Assembly: GCA_045638265.1 (NCBI GenBank)
Contig: JAZUBA010000048.1
Coordinates: 1 to 62,675 of the forward strand
Direction: 5' to 3'
Length of the DNA stretch: 62,675 bases
DNA from: RGIG4140 sp045638265
GTDB taxonomy: Bacteria; Pseudomonadota; Alphaproteobacteria; CAAHEQ01; UBA3637
Part shown: one piece after another, positions 36,969 through 46,138 of the stretch
Numbering within the stretch: the stretch's first letter is position 1
Layout: each line of letters starts with the position of its first letter
Made by a program: the position numbers and the translations under genes
Notes under the pieces: generated by a model
Told to the model about the DNA's origin: nothing
What the model saw: only the letters and a program-made list of their open reading frames with translations
Databases searched by the model: none

Positions 36969-37913
36969 ATGAATACCGTATCAAATATTGAAGAAAACAA
37001 TCATTTAATGCGACTGGCAAGTTTTTTTTCAGTCGGAACAGCTTTTGTTTTACTAATTGCTAAATTTATTACATTTGTTCTGACCGGCTCTATGTCCATT
37101 TTATCCAGCTTATTTGATTCGGTTCAAGACATGTTAACATCTCTTGTTAATTTAATTGCCGTAAAAGAAGCAACAACCCCAGCCGATGCCGAACATCGTT
37201 TCGGGCATGGAAAAGCACAAGCTTTGGGCGGTTTAATTCAATCTATTATTATTTTAATTGCCTCATTTATTTTACTAAAAGAATCTGTTTTGCGATTATT
37301 GAATCCTCAACCCATACAAGGAATTGGATTGGGTTTAGGAGTCACAGCTTTGGCACTCATCTTAACAATCGGATTAGTTACTTTTCAAAAATTGGTCGTC
37401 AAAAAAACGCAATCATTATCCATTCAAGCTGATTTAGCTCACTATACAGGTGATATTTTAATGAATATCGGTGTTGCCATATCCATTTTAACAGCCTATT
37501 TTTTCAAATGGAATTTTATAGATGCTTTATTTGGTGCCTTGGTTGCTTGTTACTTATTTTACAGCATTACACATGTTTTAAGAGATTCGCTCAATATGCT
37601 GATGGATAAAGAAATTTCTATTTCTATGCGAAAAGACATCAAAAAAACAGCCTGTTCCATTGAAGGGGTATATGATTGTTTTGATTTAAAAACAAGATTA
37701 TCCGGAAATGAAATGTTTGCACAATTTTCTGTTTCACTAGATGATGAAATCAGTTTATTAGAAGCACATAACAAAATTGATGAAATTGAACATATTATAC
37801 ATCAAAAACACCCAACAATGAATTTAGTTATTCATCCGGAACCTATTTCACAAAACAAAAGAGGCAGAACAAAAAACAAATCAATCAAACAAACGAAACT
37901 GCCACGCACTTAA
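36969..37913 (+). CDS. Cation diffusion facilitator, FieF-like
   Basis: Divalent-metal/proton antiporter of the inner membrane. From the ATG at 36969 (AAAAGGAG upstream) it has 314 residues and six predicted helices. The metal site is visible in LSSLFDSVQDMLTSLVN and the helix V equivalent QADLAHYTGDILMN; HRFGHGKAQALGG is the family loop. The C-terminal cytosolic domain (SIEGVYDCFDLKTRLSG) is present. Exports Zn or Fe by analogy. The 3' end overlaps the convergent rsmE by 33 bases. Confidence 0.9.
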   Translation: MNTVSNIEENNHLMRLASFFSVGTAFVLLIAKFITFVLTGSMSILSSLFDSVQDMLTSLVNLIAVKEATTPADAEHRFGHGKAQALGGLIQSIIILIASFILLKESVLRLLNPQPIQGIGLGLGVTALALILTIGLVTFQKLVVKKTQSLSIQADLAHYTGDILMNIGVAISILTAYFFKWNFIDALFGALVACYLFYSITHVLRDSLNMLMDKEISISMRKDIKKTACSIEGVYDCFDLKTRLSGNEMFAQFSVSLDDEISLLEAHNKIDEIEHIIHQKHPTMNLVIHPEPISQNKRGRTKNKSIKQTKLPRT

Positions 37914-38579
37914 CACAGCCAACGCTGCTGTTTCAGCACGCAAAATTGTTTGTCCTAAATGAATGGTTTTTACATTCTGATGTTTTAACAACAATTGATT
38001 TTCCGCCGGTGAAAATCCACCTTCCGGACCAATTAAAAAAGCAGGAATAATCTCTTTTGATAATTTTTGCATTGTTTCACTTCGTTCTGCCAAATAAACA
38101 GGCGTATATTCGGCTGGTAAAGATTTGAGTACAGCAGATAATTTCATCGGTTCATAAAGAACGGGAACTGACAATCGCTCACACTGTTCAGAGGCTTCTG
38201 TTAAAATTAATTTCGCTCTTTCCATATTAAATCCACGAACAACAGTTCTGTCGGTTATCATCGGATATATTTCCGTTACACCTAATTCCGTTGCTTTTTG
38301 TAAAATTAAATCCGTATTTTCTTTTTTAATAATGGCAAAACATAAAATAACTTTGGATAAATCTTCTTGCTGTCTGATTTGTTCTTGAATAACAAGGCGA
38401 ATTTGTTTTTTTCCTTCATACAAAACCCGACTTAACCATTCTCCATCAACACCATTAAACAAAGCTATATTTTCACCCTCTTTCAAGCGCATCACGTTTC
38501 GCACATAATGAGCTTGTTTTTCAGGTAATATTATTGTTTGATTTTCAAATAATTTTTCTTCTGTAAATAATCGTATCAT
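37881..38579 (-). CDS. rsmE: 16S rRNA (uracil(1498)-N3)-methyltransferase
   Basis: SPOUT-class methyltransferase that makes m3U1498. 232 residues: N-terminal PUA-like part (KQAHYVRNVMRLKEGE) and the SPOUT knot with FLIGPEGGFSPAENQLL and HLGQTILRAETAALAVLS. Lies 11 bases downstream of the PP2C regulator gene, so likely co-transcribed. Confidence 0.95.
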   Translation of the reverse strand: MIRLFTEEKLFENQTIILPEKQAHYVRNVMRLKEGENIALFNGVDGEWLSRVLYEGKKQIRLVIQEQIRQQEDLSKVILCFAIIKKENTDLILQKATELGVTEIYPMITDRTVVRGFNMERAKLILTEASEQCERLSVPVLYEPMKLSAVLKSLPAEYTPVYLAERSETMQKLSKEIIPAFLIGPEGGFSPAENQLLLKHQNVKTIHLGQTILRAETAALAVLSAWQFRLFD

Positions 38580-38590
38580 ATTAAATCCTA

Positions 38591-40570
38591 TTATTTGTGA
38601 TAAGGATGCGCTTCAATCAAAACAGCAGTTAAATCATCTTGTGGCGGTGGAGGCGCGAACTCAAAAAAGCGGGCAATAATTCCTTTTAAACCCTCACGAA
38701 TAGGTTGATTTGCTGTTTCATCCTGAACAACCTTAAACAATTCATTAACATTTGTTTGATCACCTTTACTATTAATTGTTTCCGTCAAAGCATCACTATA
38801 TATAAACAATCTGTTTCCACTTTCAAACGGAATAGTTATATTTTCATAAACTGCCTGTTGCGAAATACCTAATGGTAAACCTCTGGTTTGCAATATTTGC
38901 CATTCATTTCCATCCCAATAAAAAGGTGAAGGAGAAGCTGCACCTGAATACGTCAATGTCTGTTTTTTCGGGTCATAAATGCCGAAAAAGAAGGTTGCAA
39001 ATTGCCCCCGTTGTAGTAAAATATATAATTGCTGATTTAATTCATTTAAGAAATCAGAAGGATCTTGTATGTGTGCCTGCATTTGAAAAATCAATGTATG
39101 CAACCGAAATGTATTTAATGCCGCCGCTAAACCATGGCCCGAAAAATCACACAAATAAAAACCAATACGATTATTACTTAACGGAACGGTTTGCCAAAAA
39201 TCACCGCCTAATTTATCAGATGGTTCAAAATAAGATGTTACTTCCAATGCATATCGTTTTTGAATATCTTGTAAAGTAGCAGGACATGGTAATAATGCCA
39301 TTTGCATATTTTGAGCTGTCATTAATTCATGATGAATTTGCTTTAAGCGGTTTTGCAATCTATTCACTAACAGTCTGTTTTCCAAATGAATCCGCACCCG
39401 TGCAAAAAACTCTAATGGGTTCAGTGGTTTTGTAATAAAATCAGATGCTCCCGCTCTAAATGTCTTATCCCGAGCTTCTCGTGTATCAGAGCCTGTTTGA
39501 ATCAAAATCGGAATAGACCGCGTTCGTTCAACAGATTTCAAACGATGTAATACATCGTATCCATCCATATTCGGCATTTTAATGTCTAAAATAATCAAAT
39601 CTGGTTCAAACGTCAAAACTTTATTCAATCCCTGAATTCCATCTGATGCGACATCAATTTGTTTAATACCGATTTGTGTTAATAATCCGGCCAACAATGC
39701 CTGATTACTTTGATTGTCCTCAATAATTAAAACTTTTGCCCGAGATAAATCTTCTTTCGGAGCCGTTGTAGTTTGACTGACAACATCAACAGGTGAAACC
39801 ATATCCGGACATTCCGGTTTTTCACGAATAAATGATAACGTAATTTCTTTACCGTAATTTTCAATCGTACACGAATCAGCCGCACTGGCAATAATACGCA
39901 AACCCCGACCGGATTTGGATTGAGCAGACGGTGGTTGCCGTAAAATTTCAGACAAAGAATAACCCATTCCCTCATCCCGAATGGTAATTTTCATTTTAGT
40001 ATTATTCCAGCGAGAAATGATACTAATACCTTTTCTTGCAAAAGAGGGAGAATTTAAACGTTTATTTACCAACTTGGTATAAGCCTGATAGGCATCAAAA
40101 TTTTGACGCAACGTGCTGGATAAATTTAAATTACCATGAAACAGACCATTCACCAAAGATTCATGCAATGCTAAATGAATTGATTCAAAACGATAATTTG
40201 AAAATTTACGCCTATCTTGTAATGCCTTTGTAAAGATCAATGCAACATCAAAATGATAAATCACGGGTCCTGTTAACAAAAAACCCAAACCGGCAAAATA
40301 TTCATCTTCTTTTGTTTGAGACAAAAAATCAATTAAACTTTTCATTGTAGCATTAGAATCCAACAATGCCGTAATGGGCAACTGAAATAGTGTTTGCAAT
40401 CTTGTTTCTGTCAATTCCCCAGCCAAAACAACCAAATGTGGTGGAATATGATCAAAATCACCCTGATATAAAAACGGATTATCCTCTGAAGGCCAAACGG
40501 GCAATTTGCATTTTTTTGCCAACTTTAATACTTGCTCTTTTGGAACATTATCACCTGTTAAATAAAGCAT
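38591..40570 (-). CDS. HATPase-REC-PP2C (SpoIIE) fusion regulator
   Basis: 659-residue signalling protein of partner-switch type. Residues about 110-250 form an RsbW-like ATPase: HLALHESLVNGLFHGN (N-box, Glu137, Asn141), RDEGMG at 198-203, GRGLRII. Residues about 278-395 are a receiver domain with phospho-acceptor Asp329 in LIILDIKMPNMDG and Lys381. Residues about 400-655 are a SpoIIE-type PP2C phosphatase with GGDFWQ (Asp457), CDFSGHG (Asp475), YSDALTE and DDLTAV. Anti-sigma kinase and phosphatase activities are thus in one chain. No anti-sigma-factor antagonist gene is adjacent. Heads a unit with rsmE. Confidence 0.88.
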   Translation of the reverse strand: MLYLTGDNVPKEQVLKLAKKCKLPVWPSEDNPFLYQGDFDHIPPHLVVLAGELTETRLQTLFQLPITALLDSNATMKSLIDFLSQTKEDEYFAGLGFLLTGPVIYHFDVALIFTKALQDRRKFSNYRFESIHLALHESLVNGLFHGNLNLSSTLRQNFDAYQAYTKLVNKRLNSPSFARKGISIISRWNNTKMKITIRDEGMGYSLSEILRQPPSAQSKSGRGLRIIASAADSCTIENYGKEITLSFIREKPECPDMVSPVDVVSQTTTAPKEDLSRAKVLIIEDNQSNQALLAGLLTQIGIKQIDVASDGIQGLNKVLTFEPDLIILDIKMPNMDGYDVLHRLKSVERTRSIPILIQTGSDTREARDKTFRAGASDFITKPLNPLEFFARVRIHLENRLLVNRLQNRLKQIHHELMTAQNMQMALLPCPATLQDIQKRYALEVTSYFEPSDKLGGDFWQTVPLSNNRIGFYLCDFSGHGLAAALNTFRLHTLIFQMQAHIQDPSDFLNELNQQLYILLQRGQFATFFFGIYDPKKQTLTYSGAASPSPFYWDGNEWQILQTRGLPLGISQQAVYENITIPFESGNRLFIYSDALTETINSKGDQTNVNELFKVVQDETANQPIREGLKGIIARFFEFAPPPPQDDLTAVLIEAHPYHK

Positions 40571-40598
40571 GACCCCTCCTTATCTTTTTATATAACGC

Positions 40599-40628
40599 AT
40601 TATACCCATATTTTTGCAACAAATACAA
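40599..40628 (-). promoter_or_regulatory. Promoter of the PP2C regulator
   Basis: Minus strand TTGTAT, 18-bp spacer, perfect TATAAT, about 30 bases before the ATG; AAGGAGG follows as SD. Confidence 0.55.
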
Positions 40629-40677
40629 GAAATATATCGTATTTTATAACAAAATTAAAGAACACACACATTTTTCG

Positions 40678-40706
40678 TTGCATTTTCTTTAAAATAAAAG
40701 TAAACT
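40678..40706 (+). promoter_or_regulatory. Promoter of the nitronate monooxygenase gene
   Basis: TTGCAT, 17-bp spacer, TAAACT, 32 bases before the ATG. Confidence 0.5.
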
Positions 40707-40738
40707 ATTTTCAGTTCAATCAAATAAATGAGGTAAAT

Positions 40739-42295
40739 ATGAAACAATTAAATCCAATCGTTATTTCCGGCAAAGAAGTTATCCCCTTAATTGAAGGCGG
40801 TAAAGGTGTTGCCGTTTCAGACGGACATTCTTCAGGGGCTTGGGCTAAAGCCGGTGCAGTTGGTACAATTTCCGGTGTATTTGCAGATACTGTTGATGAA
40901 AAAGGTCGCATCGTGCCAAAAGTTTATACACGCAAAACACGAGCAGAACGCCATAATGAATTAATTGAAATGTCTATTAAAGGCGGTATTTCTCAAGCTA
41001 AAATAGCACATGAAATCTCAGGCGGAAATGGTCGTATTCATATGAATGTTTTGTGGGAAATGGGAGGAAGTATTCCTATTTTAGAAGGGGTAATGGATTC
41101 CTGTGAATCAACAATGAAAACATTGTTGCAAAAAGCACCTGAAAAATATCAGGAAAAATTAGAAGCCGTTAGTGACAAAGTTCAACAAACACTTGGAACA
41201 CTTCGTTTTCAATATCAAAAACGATTGGGCGATTCAGTTCCTGTTGTTGACGGTATGTTAGGTGAAGTTCATAAACTTGTCCATGGGATTACTTGTGGCG
41301 CAGGTATGCCGTATAAATTAGCTGAAATAGCTTCAAAATACGGTTTGTATTATTATCCGATTGTATCATCAGCTCGGGCATTTCGGGCTTTATGGTTACG
41401 CAGTTACAAAAACTGCCCTGAATATTTAGGTGGTGTTGTTTACGAAGACCCATGGTTGGCTGGCGGTCATAATGGTTTATCCAATTCCGAAGACCCTCAA
41501 AAACCTGAAAATCCTTATCCGCGTCTTGTTGCATTACGCAAACAACTCAACGAATACAATCTCAATAATACACCGATTATTATGGCTGGTGGTGTTTGGA
41601 ATTTAAGCGAATTTGAAGATTTTATTGACAATCCGGAAATCGGACCGATTGCTTTCCAATTAGGAACACGTCCTTTATTAACTGTAGAAAGTCCGGTTGC
41701 AAAAGCATGGCAAGGTTGTTTACGCGGATTAAAAAAAGGAGATGTTGTCTTGCAACAATTCTCACCGACAGGATTTTATTCTTCTGCGATTCGCAATAAA
41801 TTTTTACAAAATTTAATTGATCGTAAAGATACGGAAATGCCATATACAGAAAAACCGGAAGGTATTTTTGTTAAACCGTTTGTTGTTTCGGCAGCTCATA
41901 CCGTTTATTTAACAGAACATGATTTTAATCGTGCAAATGCTTATAAAGCCGGAGCAAAACCCGTTGCCGTTCGCACACCGGATAAATCTCTTATCTTCTT
42001 ATCCAAAGAAGAAGATGCTCAAATTAAAGCAGATAGAGCAAATTGTGTTGGTTGTTTATCAGCTTGTGCTTTTTCCGGTTGGTCACAAGCAAACGGACAT
42101 TTGGACAGATTACCAGACTCTCGTTCATTCTGTATCAATAAAACATTAACAGCTATTGCTCACGGCGAAAGCATTGATAATAATTTAATGTTCTCCGGAC
42201 ATTTAGCCTACCGATTTGGCACTGATCCAATGTATAAAGACGGATACATTCCAACAGTTGCCGAATTAATTGATGCGTTGTTATCTGGAAAGTAG
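40739..42295 (+). CDS. Nitronate monooxygenase family flavoprotein
   Basis: FMN-dependent TIM-barrel enzyme of the 2-nitropropane dioxygenase / NMO family, 518 residues, longer than the usual 320-360. Family features: VKLVH-type strand (HKLVHGITCGAGMPYKLAEIASKYGLYYYPIVSSARAF), GGHNGLS, PIIMAGGVWNL and IAFQLGTRPLLT. The extra C-terminus carries CVGCLSACAFSGW, a Cys-x2-Cys-x3-Cys cluster that could bind metal or Fe-S. Nitroalkane oxidation is by family only; the true substrate is unknown. GAGG precedes the ATG. Confidence 0.82.
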   Translation: MKQLNPIVISGKEVIPLIEGGKGVAVSDGHSSGAWAKAGAVGTISGVFADTVDEKGRIVPKVYTRKTRAERHNELIEMSIKGGISQAKIAHEISGGNGRIHMNVLWEMGGSIPILEGVMDSCESTMKTLLQKAPEKYQEKLEAVSDKVQQTLGTLRFQYQKRLGDSVPVVDGMLGEVHKLVHGITCGAGMPYKLAEIASKYGLYYYPIVSSARAFRALWLRSYKNCPEYLGGVVYEDPWLAGGHNGLSNSEDPQKPENPYPRLVALRKQLNEYNLNNTPIIMAGGVWNLSEFEDFIDNPEIGPIAFQLGTRPLLTVESPVAKAWQGCLRGLKKGDVVLQQFSPTGFYSSAIRNKFLQNLIDRKDTEMPYTEKPEGIFVKPFVVSAAHTVYLTEHDFNRANAYKAGAKPVAVRTPDKSLIFLSKEEDAQIKADRANCVGCLSACAFSGWSQANGHLDRLPDSRSFCINKTLTAIAHGESIDNNLMFSGHLAYRFGTDPMYKDGYIPTVAELIDALLSGK

Positions 42296-42307
42296 AAACA
42301 AAGAGAT

Positions 42308-42340
42308 AAAAAAAACCGTCTGAATAAGACGGTTTTTTTT
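42308..42340 (+). terminator. Bidirectional terminator
   Basis: AAACCGTCT / AGACGGTTT stem, loop of 5, T runs on both strands. It serves the nitronate monooxygenase gene and the minus-strand small secreted protein. Confidence 0.9.
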
Positions 42341-42349
42341 ATTATCAAT

Positions 42350-42586
42350 TTAGTTTTTCTGAAAAGTATCTATTTTTCTCATTTCCTCAGCGACAGTATT
42401 TCTCGTTTCTGAATCTTTACCAAAACTGTCCTGTTTTTTAAGCTTGTTAAACAAGTCTGCTTTTTTCATACCATCAGGTGCGTCTTCATTATCAATATTA
42501 GAAAATTTACCTGCAAACACATTTGTTGCCGAGCCAATCATACAAGCTACACATAACAAACATAAAAACAATTTTATTTTTTTCAT
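42350..42586 (-). CDS. Small secreted protein
   Basis: 78 residues with a clear Sec signal peptide: MKKIK, hydrophobic LFLCLLCVACMIGSATN, cleavage after VFA. The mature part of about 52 residues is charged and Cys-free (KKADLFNKLKKQDSFGKDSETR). No family recognised. It has a perfect TTGACA-N17-TATAAT promoter and AAAGGAG, so it is likely well expressed. Periplasmic or surface role unknown. Confidence 0.72.
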   Translation of the reverse strand: MKKIKLFLCLLCVACMIGSATNVFAGKFSNIDNEDAPDGMKKADLFNKLKKQDSFGKDSETRNTVAEEMRKIDTFQKN

Positions 42587-42621
42587 TCGTTTATTCTCCT
42601 TTTTTAATCATAACTTTATAA

Positions 42622-42650
42622 ATTATATCATGTAGGCACAAACCTGTCAA
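42622..42650 (-). promoter_or_regulatory. Perfect sigma70 promoter of the small secreted protein
   Basis: Minus strand TTGACA, 17 bp, TATAAT. Confidence 0.8.
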
Positions 42651-42667
42651 CACTTCATTTTTACGCA

Positions 42668-42699
42668 TAAAAAAAATCCTCCCACAAAGAGAGGATTTT
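42668..42699 (-). terminator. Terminator of the MORN_2 gene
   Basis: AAAATCCTC / GAGGATTTT stem with T run on the minus strand, 17 bases after the stop. Confidence 0.8.
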
Positions 42700-42715
42700 C
42701 TGTAATATTTTAAAA

Positions 42716-43804
42716 TTACTTACAAATTTCTTTATCGTTTTCCACTTTACATGTTTTAGAAATCTTGCCATCTGCTGTTAAAAGATGATATGCCATTTTT
42801 TTACCTTCTTCAAACAAAGTAATTTGGGAAATTCGACCATTCTTATCATAAGTGACTGAACGCCCATGCGGTTGACCATTCCAAAATTCATATTCTTCCA
42901 AAGCCATCCCCTTATCATTAACAACAATATAAACACCGGAAATCGGTTTTTTACTTTGTTTGTCAATAACCAACCCATCTTTGTGTTCAGAATTGTGTTG
43001 TGTATGAAGAATATTTTTAGAATTTAACTCATCAATTTGTTTTTGAGATAAAGCAACTTCTTTCCCATTTTCAATCAATGTCCCGCTCACAACCAAACCA
43101 TCTTTATAAATACGACGTTGACTTAACTTGCCTGTTTTGTCATAATTAATACCAGTTCCATTTAATTTGTTTTTCACAAAATTCAATTCAAATTCAGGTT
43201 TACCATCCGGATAATAGGTTTTAGAAACACCATCTCGTTCATTGTTTTTATAATGACTTTCAGAACGAACTTTGCCGTCAGCATAATATTCTTTGGCAAC
43301 ACCGTTTAATAAATCATTCACATAAGAAGCTTCCGATTTAATCTGACCATTATCATAAAAACTGATTCGTTGCCCATTTAATTTGTCATCTTTATAATTT
43401 TCTTTCAAATAAATCTTGCCATTCGGATAATATGCAACAAATTCACCTGTTAATTTATCAGCTATATAATTGGCTTCTACAATCAAATTACCGTTTTCAT
43501 CGTATTTTTTAAACGAACCGTCTTTTTTGTTATTTTTGAAATTAACAATATGTTCAACCTTGCCATTGGGAAAAAAGGCTTTTGATTCTCCGTTTAAAAT
43601 ACCTTTTTCAAAAACACTGGCCGCAAATTTAGCTCCATCCGGATAAGTTCTAATCAGGGTTCCTGTTAATGGTTGTCCGCTTTGCTTTTCATAAAAAACA
43701 GATTCTTTTATTTCAACGGCATCTGTTTTATATTCTGTTGCACAAACGGAAAAAGCAAATGTAACACCGGCTAAAAGAGCAATCAAAAAACAATTTTTTT
43801 TCAT
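42716..43804 (-). CDS. Secreted MORN_2-repeat protein (YwqK-like)
   Basis: 362 residues with a signal peptide (KKNCFLIALLAGVTFAFSVCA) and about ten MORN_2 repeats of 23-24 residues, for example GESKAFFPNGKVEHIVNFKNNKKDG, YYPNGKIYLKENYKDDKLNG and YYADGKVRSESHYKNNERDG. Such repeats form elongated beta sheets. The family is often labelled as an antitoxin (YwqK) but that name has little bearing on an exported protein like this one. Probably a periplasmic or surface binding protein. Promoter at 43836. Confidence 0.82.
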   Translation of the reverse strand: MKKNCFLIALLAGVTFAFSVCATEYKTDAVEIKESVFYEKQSGQPLTGTLIRTYPDGAKFAASVFEKGILNGESKAFFPNGKVEHIVNFKNNKKDGSFKKYDENGNLIVEANYIADKLTGEFVAYYPNGKIYLKENYKDDKLNGQRISFYDNGQIKSEASYVNDLLNGVAKEYYADGKVRSESHYKNNERDGVSKTYYPDGKPEFELNFVKNKLNGTGINYDKTGKLSQRRIYKDGLVVSGTLIENGKEVALSQKQIDELNSKNILHTQHNSEHKDGLVIDKQSKKPISGVYIVVNDKGMALEEYEFWNGQPHGRSVTYDKNGRISQITLFEEGKKMAYHLLTADGKISKTCKVENDKEICK

Positions 43805-43835
43805 ACAATATCCCTTTCATAAAAATATATAAATT

Positions 43836-43864
43836 ATCGTACCCTTTTTTATTCCTGATTTCAA
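43836..43864 (-). promoter_or_regulatory. Promoter of the MORN_2 gene
   Basis: Minus strand TTGAAA, 17-bp spacer, TACGAT. Confidence 0.5.
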
Positions 43865-43886
43865 GAAAAATATAATATGGATAAAC

Positions 43887-44981
43887 TTAATCATTCGGAG
43901 CAACTAATTCAACCAATTGATTCAACAACAAATGTCCGTTTATTGTCGGATAAAATAAATTATCTTCACAAACACCCCACCCCCAAGAAATAGCTTGTTG
44001 AACACCATCTAAATTCAACAACCCTAACGGGAAACCCTTATCAAACAAGCGTAAACCCATAATAATTTTTTCTGTCTTTCTTTCAGTATCGGTTAAAACT
44101 TCACATATTGGTTCTTCTTTAAACCATTGTTTTACCGAACGAGGATTTTGTGTTGCTAACAAACCGATTCGCCCATGTGAAGCTGGCCCAAGCCCTAAAT
44201 AATCGCCCCCCAACCAATAAGTTAAATTATGTTGACATTGATGATGAATATCAGCATAATTTGAAATTTCATAAGCCGGCCTTCCTCTTTGAGTCATGAT
44301 TTCATGTGTTTTTAAATATAATTCAACAGCCGTATCTTCATCCGGAGTACAAATATTTTGTCTTCCAAACGGTGTATTTTCTTCTATTGTGAGCTGATAT
44401 AAAGAATAATGAGATAAATTTAAATCTAAAGCCCGATTTAATTCTTCTTCCCAACCAAAAATACTTTGATTCGGACGTGCATAAATTAAATCCATATTAA
44501 CATTATCAAAAATACTTTTAGCGTCTTTTATTCTGGATAAAGCCGTTTCAAGCGTATGTCTACGCCCCAATAATTTCAAATCCGAATCGTTCAACGCTTG
44601 CACACCAATAGATAAACGATTAACCCCGTTTTTTTGAAAAAGTAACATTTTTTGACTATCAATAGCATCAGGATTAGCCTCTAAAGAAATCTCAATATCT
44701 GGCGCGAACAAAAATTCTTTTTTTAAAAACCGCATCAACTCTTCAAAAAAATCTATCGGCATTAAAGAAGGTGTCCCACCTCCCAAAAACACGCTAGTAA
44801 CTATTGGAACAGTTTTCATTTTTGATTTAAAAAACAAAATATCTCTTTGATAACTCATCATAAGCATATTATAATCAACCATTTTATCCGTTTGACTGTA
44901 AAAATCACAATAAGGACATTTTGACAAACAAAATGGCCAATGAATATATATCCCGAACAAAGGTTTTTGAATTGCTTGCAT
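43887..44981 (-). CDS. hemW: Radical SAM protein HemW
   Basis: Radical SAM enzyme proposed as heme chaperone, homologous to coproporphyrinogen III oxidase HemN. 364 residues from the ATG at 44981 (AGAGGAG just upstream; an earlier TTG is less likely). The 4Fe-4S site is CLSKCPYCDFYS, followed by FLGGGTPSLMP and EANPDAID. The third spacing and lack of the HemN N-terminal extension favour HemW. Confidence 0.92.
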   Translation of the reverse strand: MQAIQKPLFGIYIHWPFCLSKCPYCDFYSQTDKMVDYNMLMMSYQRDILFFKSKMKTVPIVTSVFLGGGTPSLMPIDFFEELMRFLKKEFLFAPDIEISLEANPDAIDSQKMLLFQKNGVNRLSIGVQALNDSDLKLLGRRHTLETALSRIKDAKSIFDNVNMDLIYARPNQSIFGWEEELNRALDLNLSHYSLYQLTIEENTPFGRQNICTPDEDTAVELYLKTHEIMTQRGRPAYEISNYADIHHQCQHNLTYWLGGDYLGLGPASHGRIGLLATQNPRSVKQWFKEEPICEVLTDTERKTEKIIMGLRLFDKGFPLGLLNLDGVQQAISWGWGVCEDNLFYPTINGHLLLNQLVELVAPND

Positions 44982-44989
44982 AACTCCTC

Positions 44990-45018
44990 TTGACAATCCG
45001 AAAAAAAAAAGTTAATCT
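44990..45018 (+). promoter_or_regulatory. Possible promoter of hpf-ptsN
   Basis: Perfect TTGACA followed after 16-17 bp by a weak TTAATCT. The -35 box overlaps the 5' end of the divergent hemW leader. Confidence 0.4.
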
Positions 45019-45059
45019 GAATTTCTATGGTTTAATTTTATAACAGGAAAGAAAACACA

Positions 45060-45605
45060 ATGCAAATATTAATTTCCGGACAACAAATCAATTTAGGCGA
45101 CAACTTCCGTGTCTATGCGGAAGGTGCGTTAGATACAGCCGTTTCTAAATATTTTGACGAAGCCGTCAGTGCAGACGTTAAAGTAACAAAAGAAGGCTCT
45201 GACATTAAAACAGAAGTTACAGTTCATCCGAAAACAGGTGCAATCATTCGTTCATCTGCTATTTCTGCTGATGCTTATGCTTCATTAGACGGTGCCGTTT
45301 CTCGTATTTCACGTCAATTACGTAAATACAAAAACCGTTTAATTGACCATAAAACACCAGTTATTGAAATGGTTGATATGTCAGTTATTGAAACACCAAC
45401 AGAAGCAGAAGAAGTTGATTCTCCGATTATCATTGCTGAAATGCAAACACAATTACCTGTTTGTACAGTTAGTGAAGCCGTTATGAAAATGGACTTGGAA
45501 GGCTTGTCTGCTTTAATGTTCAAAAATACGGCTCACGGCGGATTAAACATGGTTTATCGTCGTTCAGACGGACATATCGGTTGGGTTGACCCGAAACTTA
45601 AATAA
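45060..45605 (+). CDS. hpf: Ribosome hibernation promoting factor, long form
   Basis: Binds the 30S subunit and drives inactive 100S ribosome formation when growth stops. 181 residues: N-terminal S30AE domain (MQILISGQQINLGDNFRVYAEGALDTAVSKYF) and C-terminal dimerisation domain (KMDLEGLSALMFKNTAHGGLNMVYRRSDGHIGWV), which defines the long type. ptsN follows after 8 bases, an operon pairing widespread in proteobacteria. Confidence 0.95.
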   Translation: MQILISGQQINLGDNFRVYAEGALDTAVSKYFDEAVSADVKVTKEGSDIKTEVTVHPKTGAIIRSSAISADAYASLDGAVSRISRQLRKYKNRLIDHKTPVIEMVDMSVIETPTEAEEVDSPIIIAEMQTQLPVCTVSEAVMKMDLEGLSALMFKNTAHGGLNMVYRRSDGHIGWVDPKLK

Positions 45606-45613
45606 GGTTACCA

Positions 45614-46075
45614 ATGAAAATTTGTGATATTTTATCAAAATCCTGTATTATTCTGAATACTGTTTCGGAAACAAAAAAACAGGTTTTAGAGCATTTATCG
45701 GAGCTTGCCTCACAAGAAACCGGTTTAGAAACAAATGTTATTCTTGATGCGTTAATTGAAAGAGAACGCTTAGGAACAACAGGCGTTGGGCATGGTGTTG
45801 CTTTACCTCATACCCGTTTAATCGGTTTACAAAAAATCTTTTGTGCGTTTATGAAAACAACACCTATTGATTTTGAATCCGTTGATGGCAAAACAGTTGA
45901 TTTAATCTTTTTATTGCTTGTACCGGAAGAAGCTGGTGCTGATCATTTAAAAGCATTAGGTCATCTATCTCGTTTGTTACGTGACGAAACGATTGCTAAT
46001 CGTTTGCGTAATGCAACAACGACCGATAAATTATATCAAATTATCATGGAAAACGACTTCTCCGAAGAAGCCTAA
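45614..46075 (+). CDS. ptsN: PTS IIA-like nitrogen-regulatory protein
   Basis: EIIA(Ntr) of the nitrogen phosphotransferase system, a regulatory phosphoprotein rather than a sugar transporter. 153 residues; the phosphorylated histidine is His66 in HGVALPHTRL. Translated just after hpf; a strong terminator follows. The rest of the PTS(Ntr) (EINtr, NPr) is not in the window. Confidence 0.95.
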   Translation: MKICDILSKSCIILNTVSETKKQVLEHLSELASQETGLETNVILDALIERERLGTTGVGHGVALPHTRLIGLQKIFCAFMKTTPIDFESVDGKTVDLIFLLLVPEEAGADHLKALGHLSRLLRDETIANRLRNATTTDKLYQIIMENDFSEEA

Positions 46076-46086
46076 TAGTTGATTTT

Positions 46087-46122
46087 AAGAACCTCTTACT
46101 TTTAGTAAGGGGTTCTTTTTTT
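46087..46122 (+). terminator. Terminator of hpf-ptsN
   Basis: A 14-bp stem (AAGAACC...GGTTCTT, one wobble) with a 3-base loop and a T run. Confidence 0.9.
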
Positions 46123-46138
46123 ATTTCAAAGAAAAACA

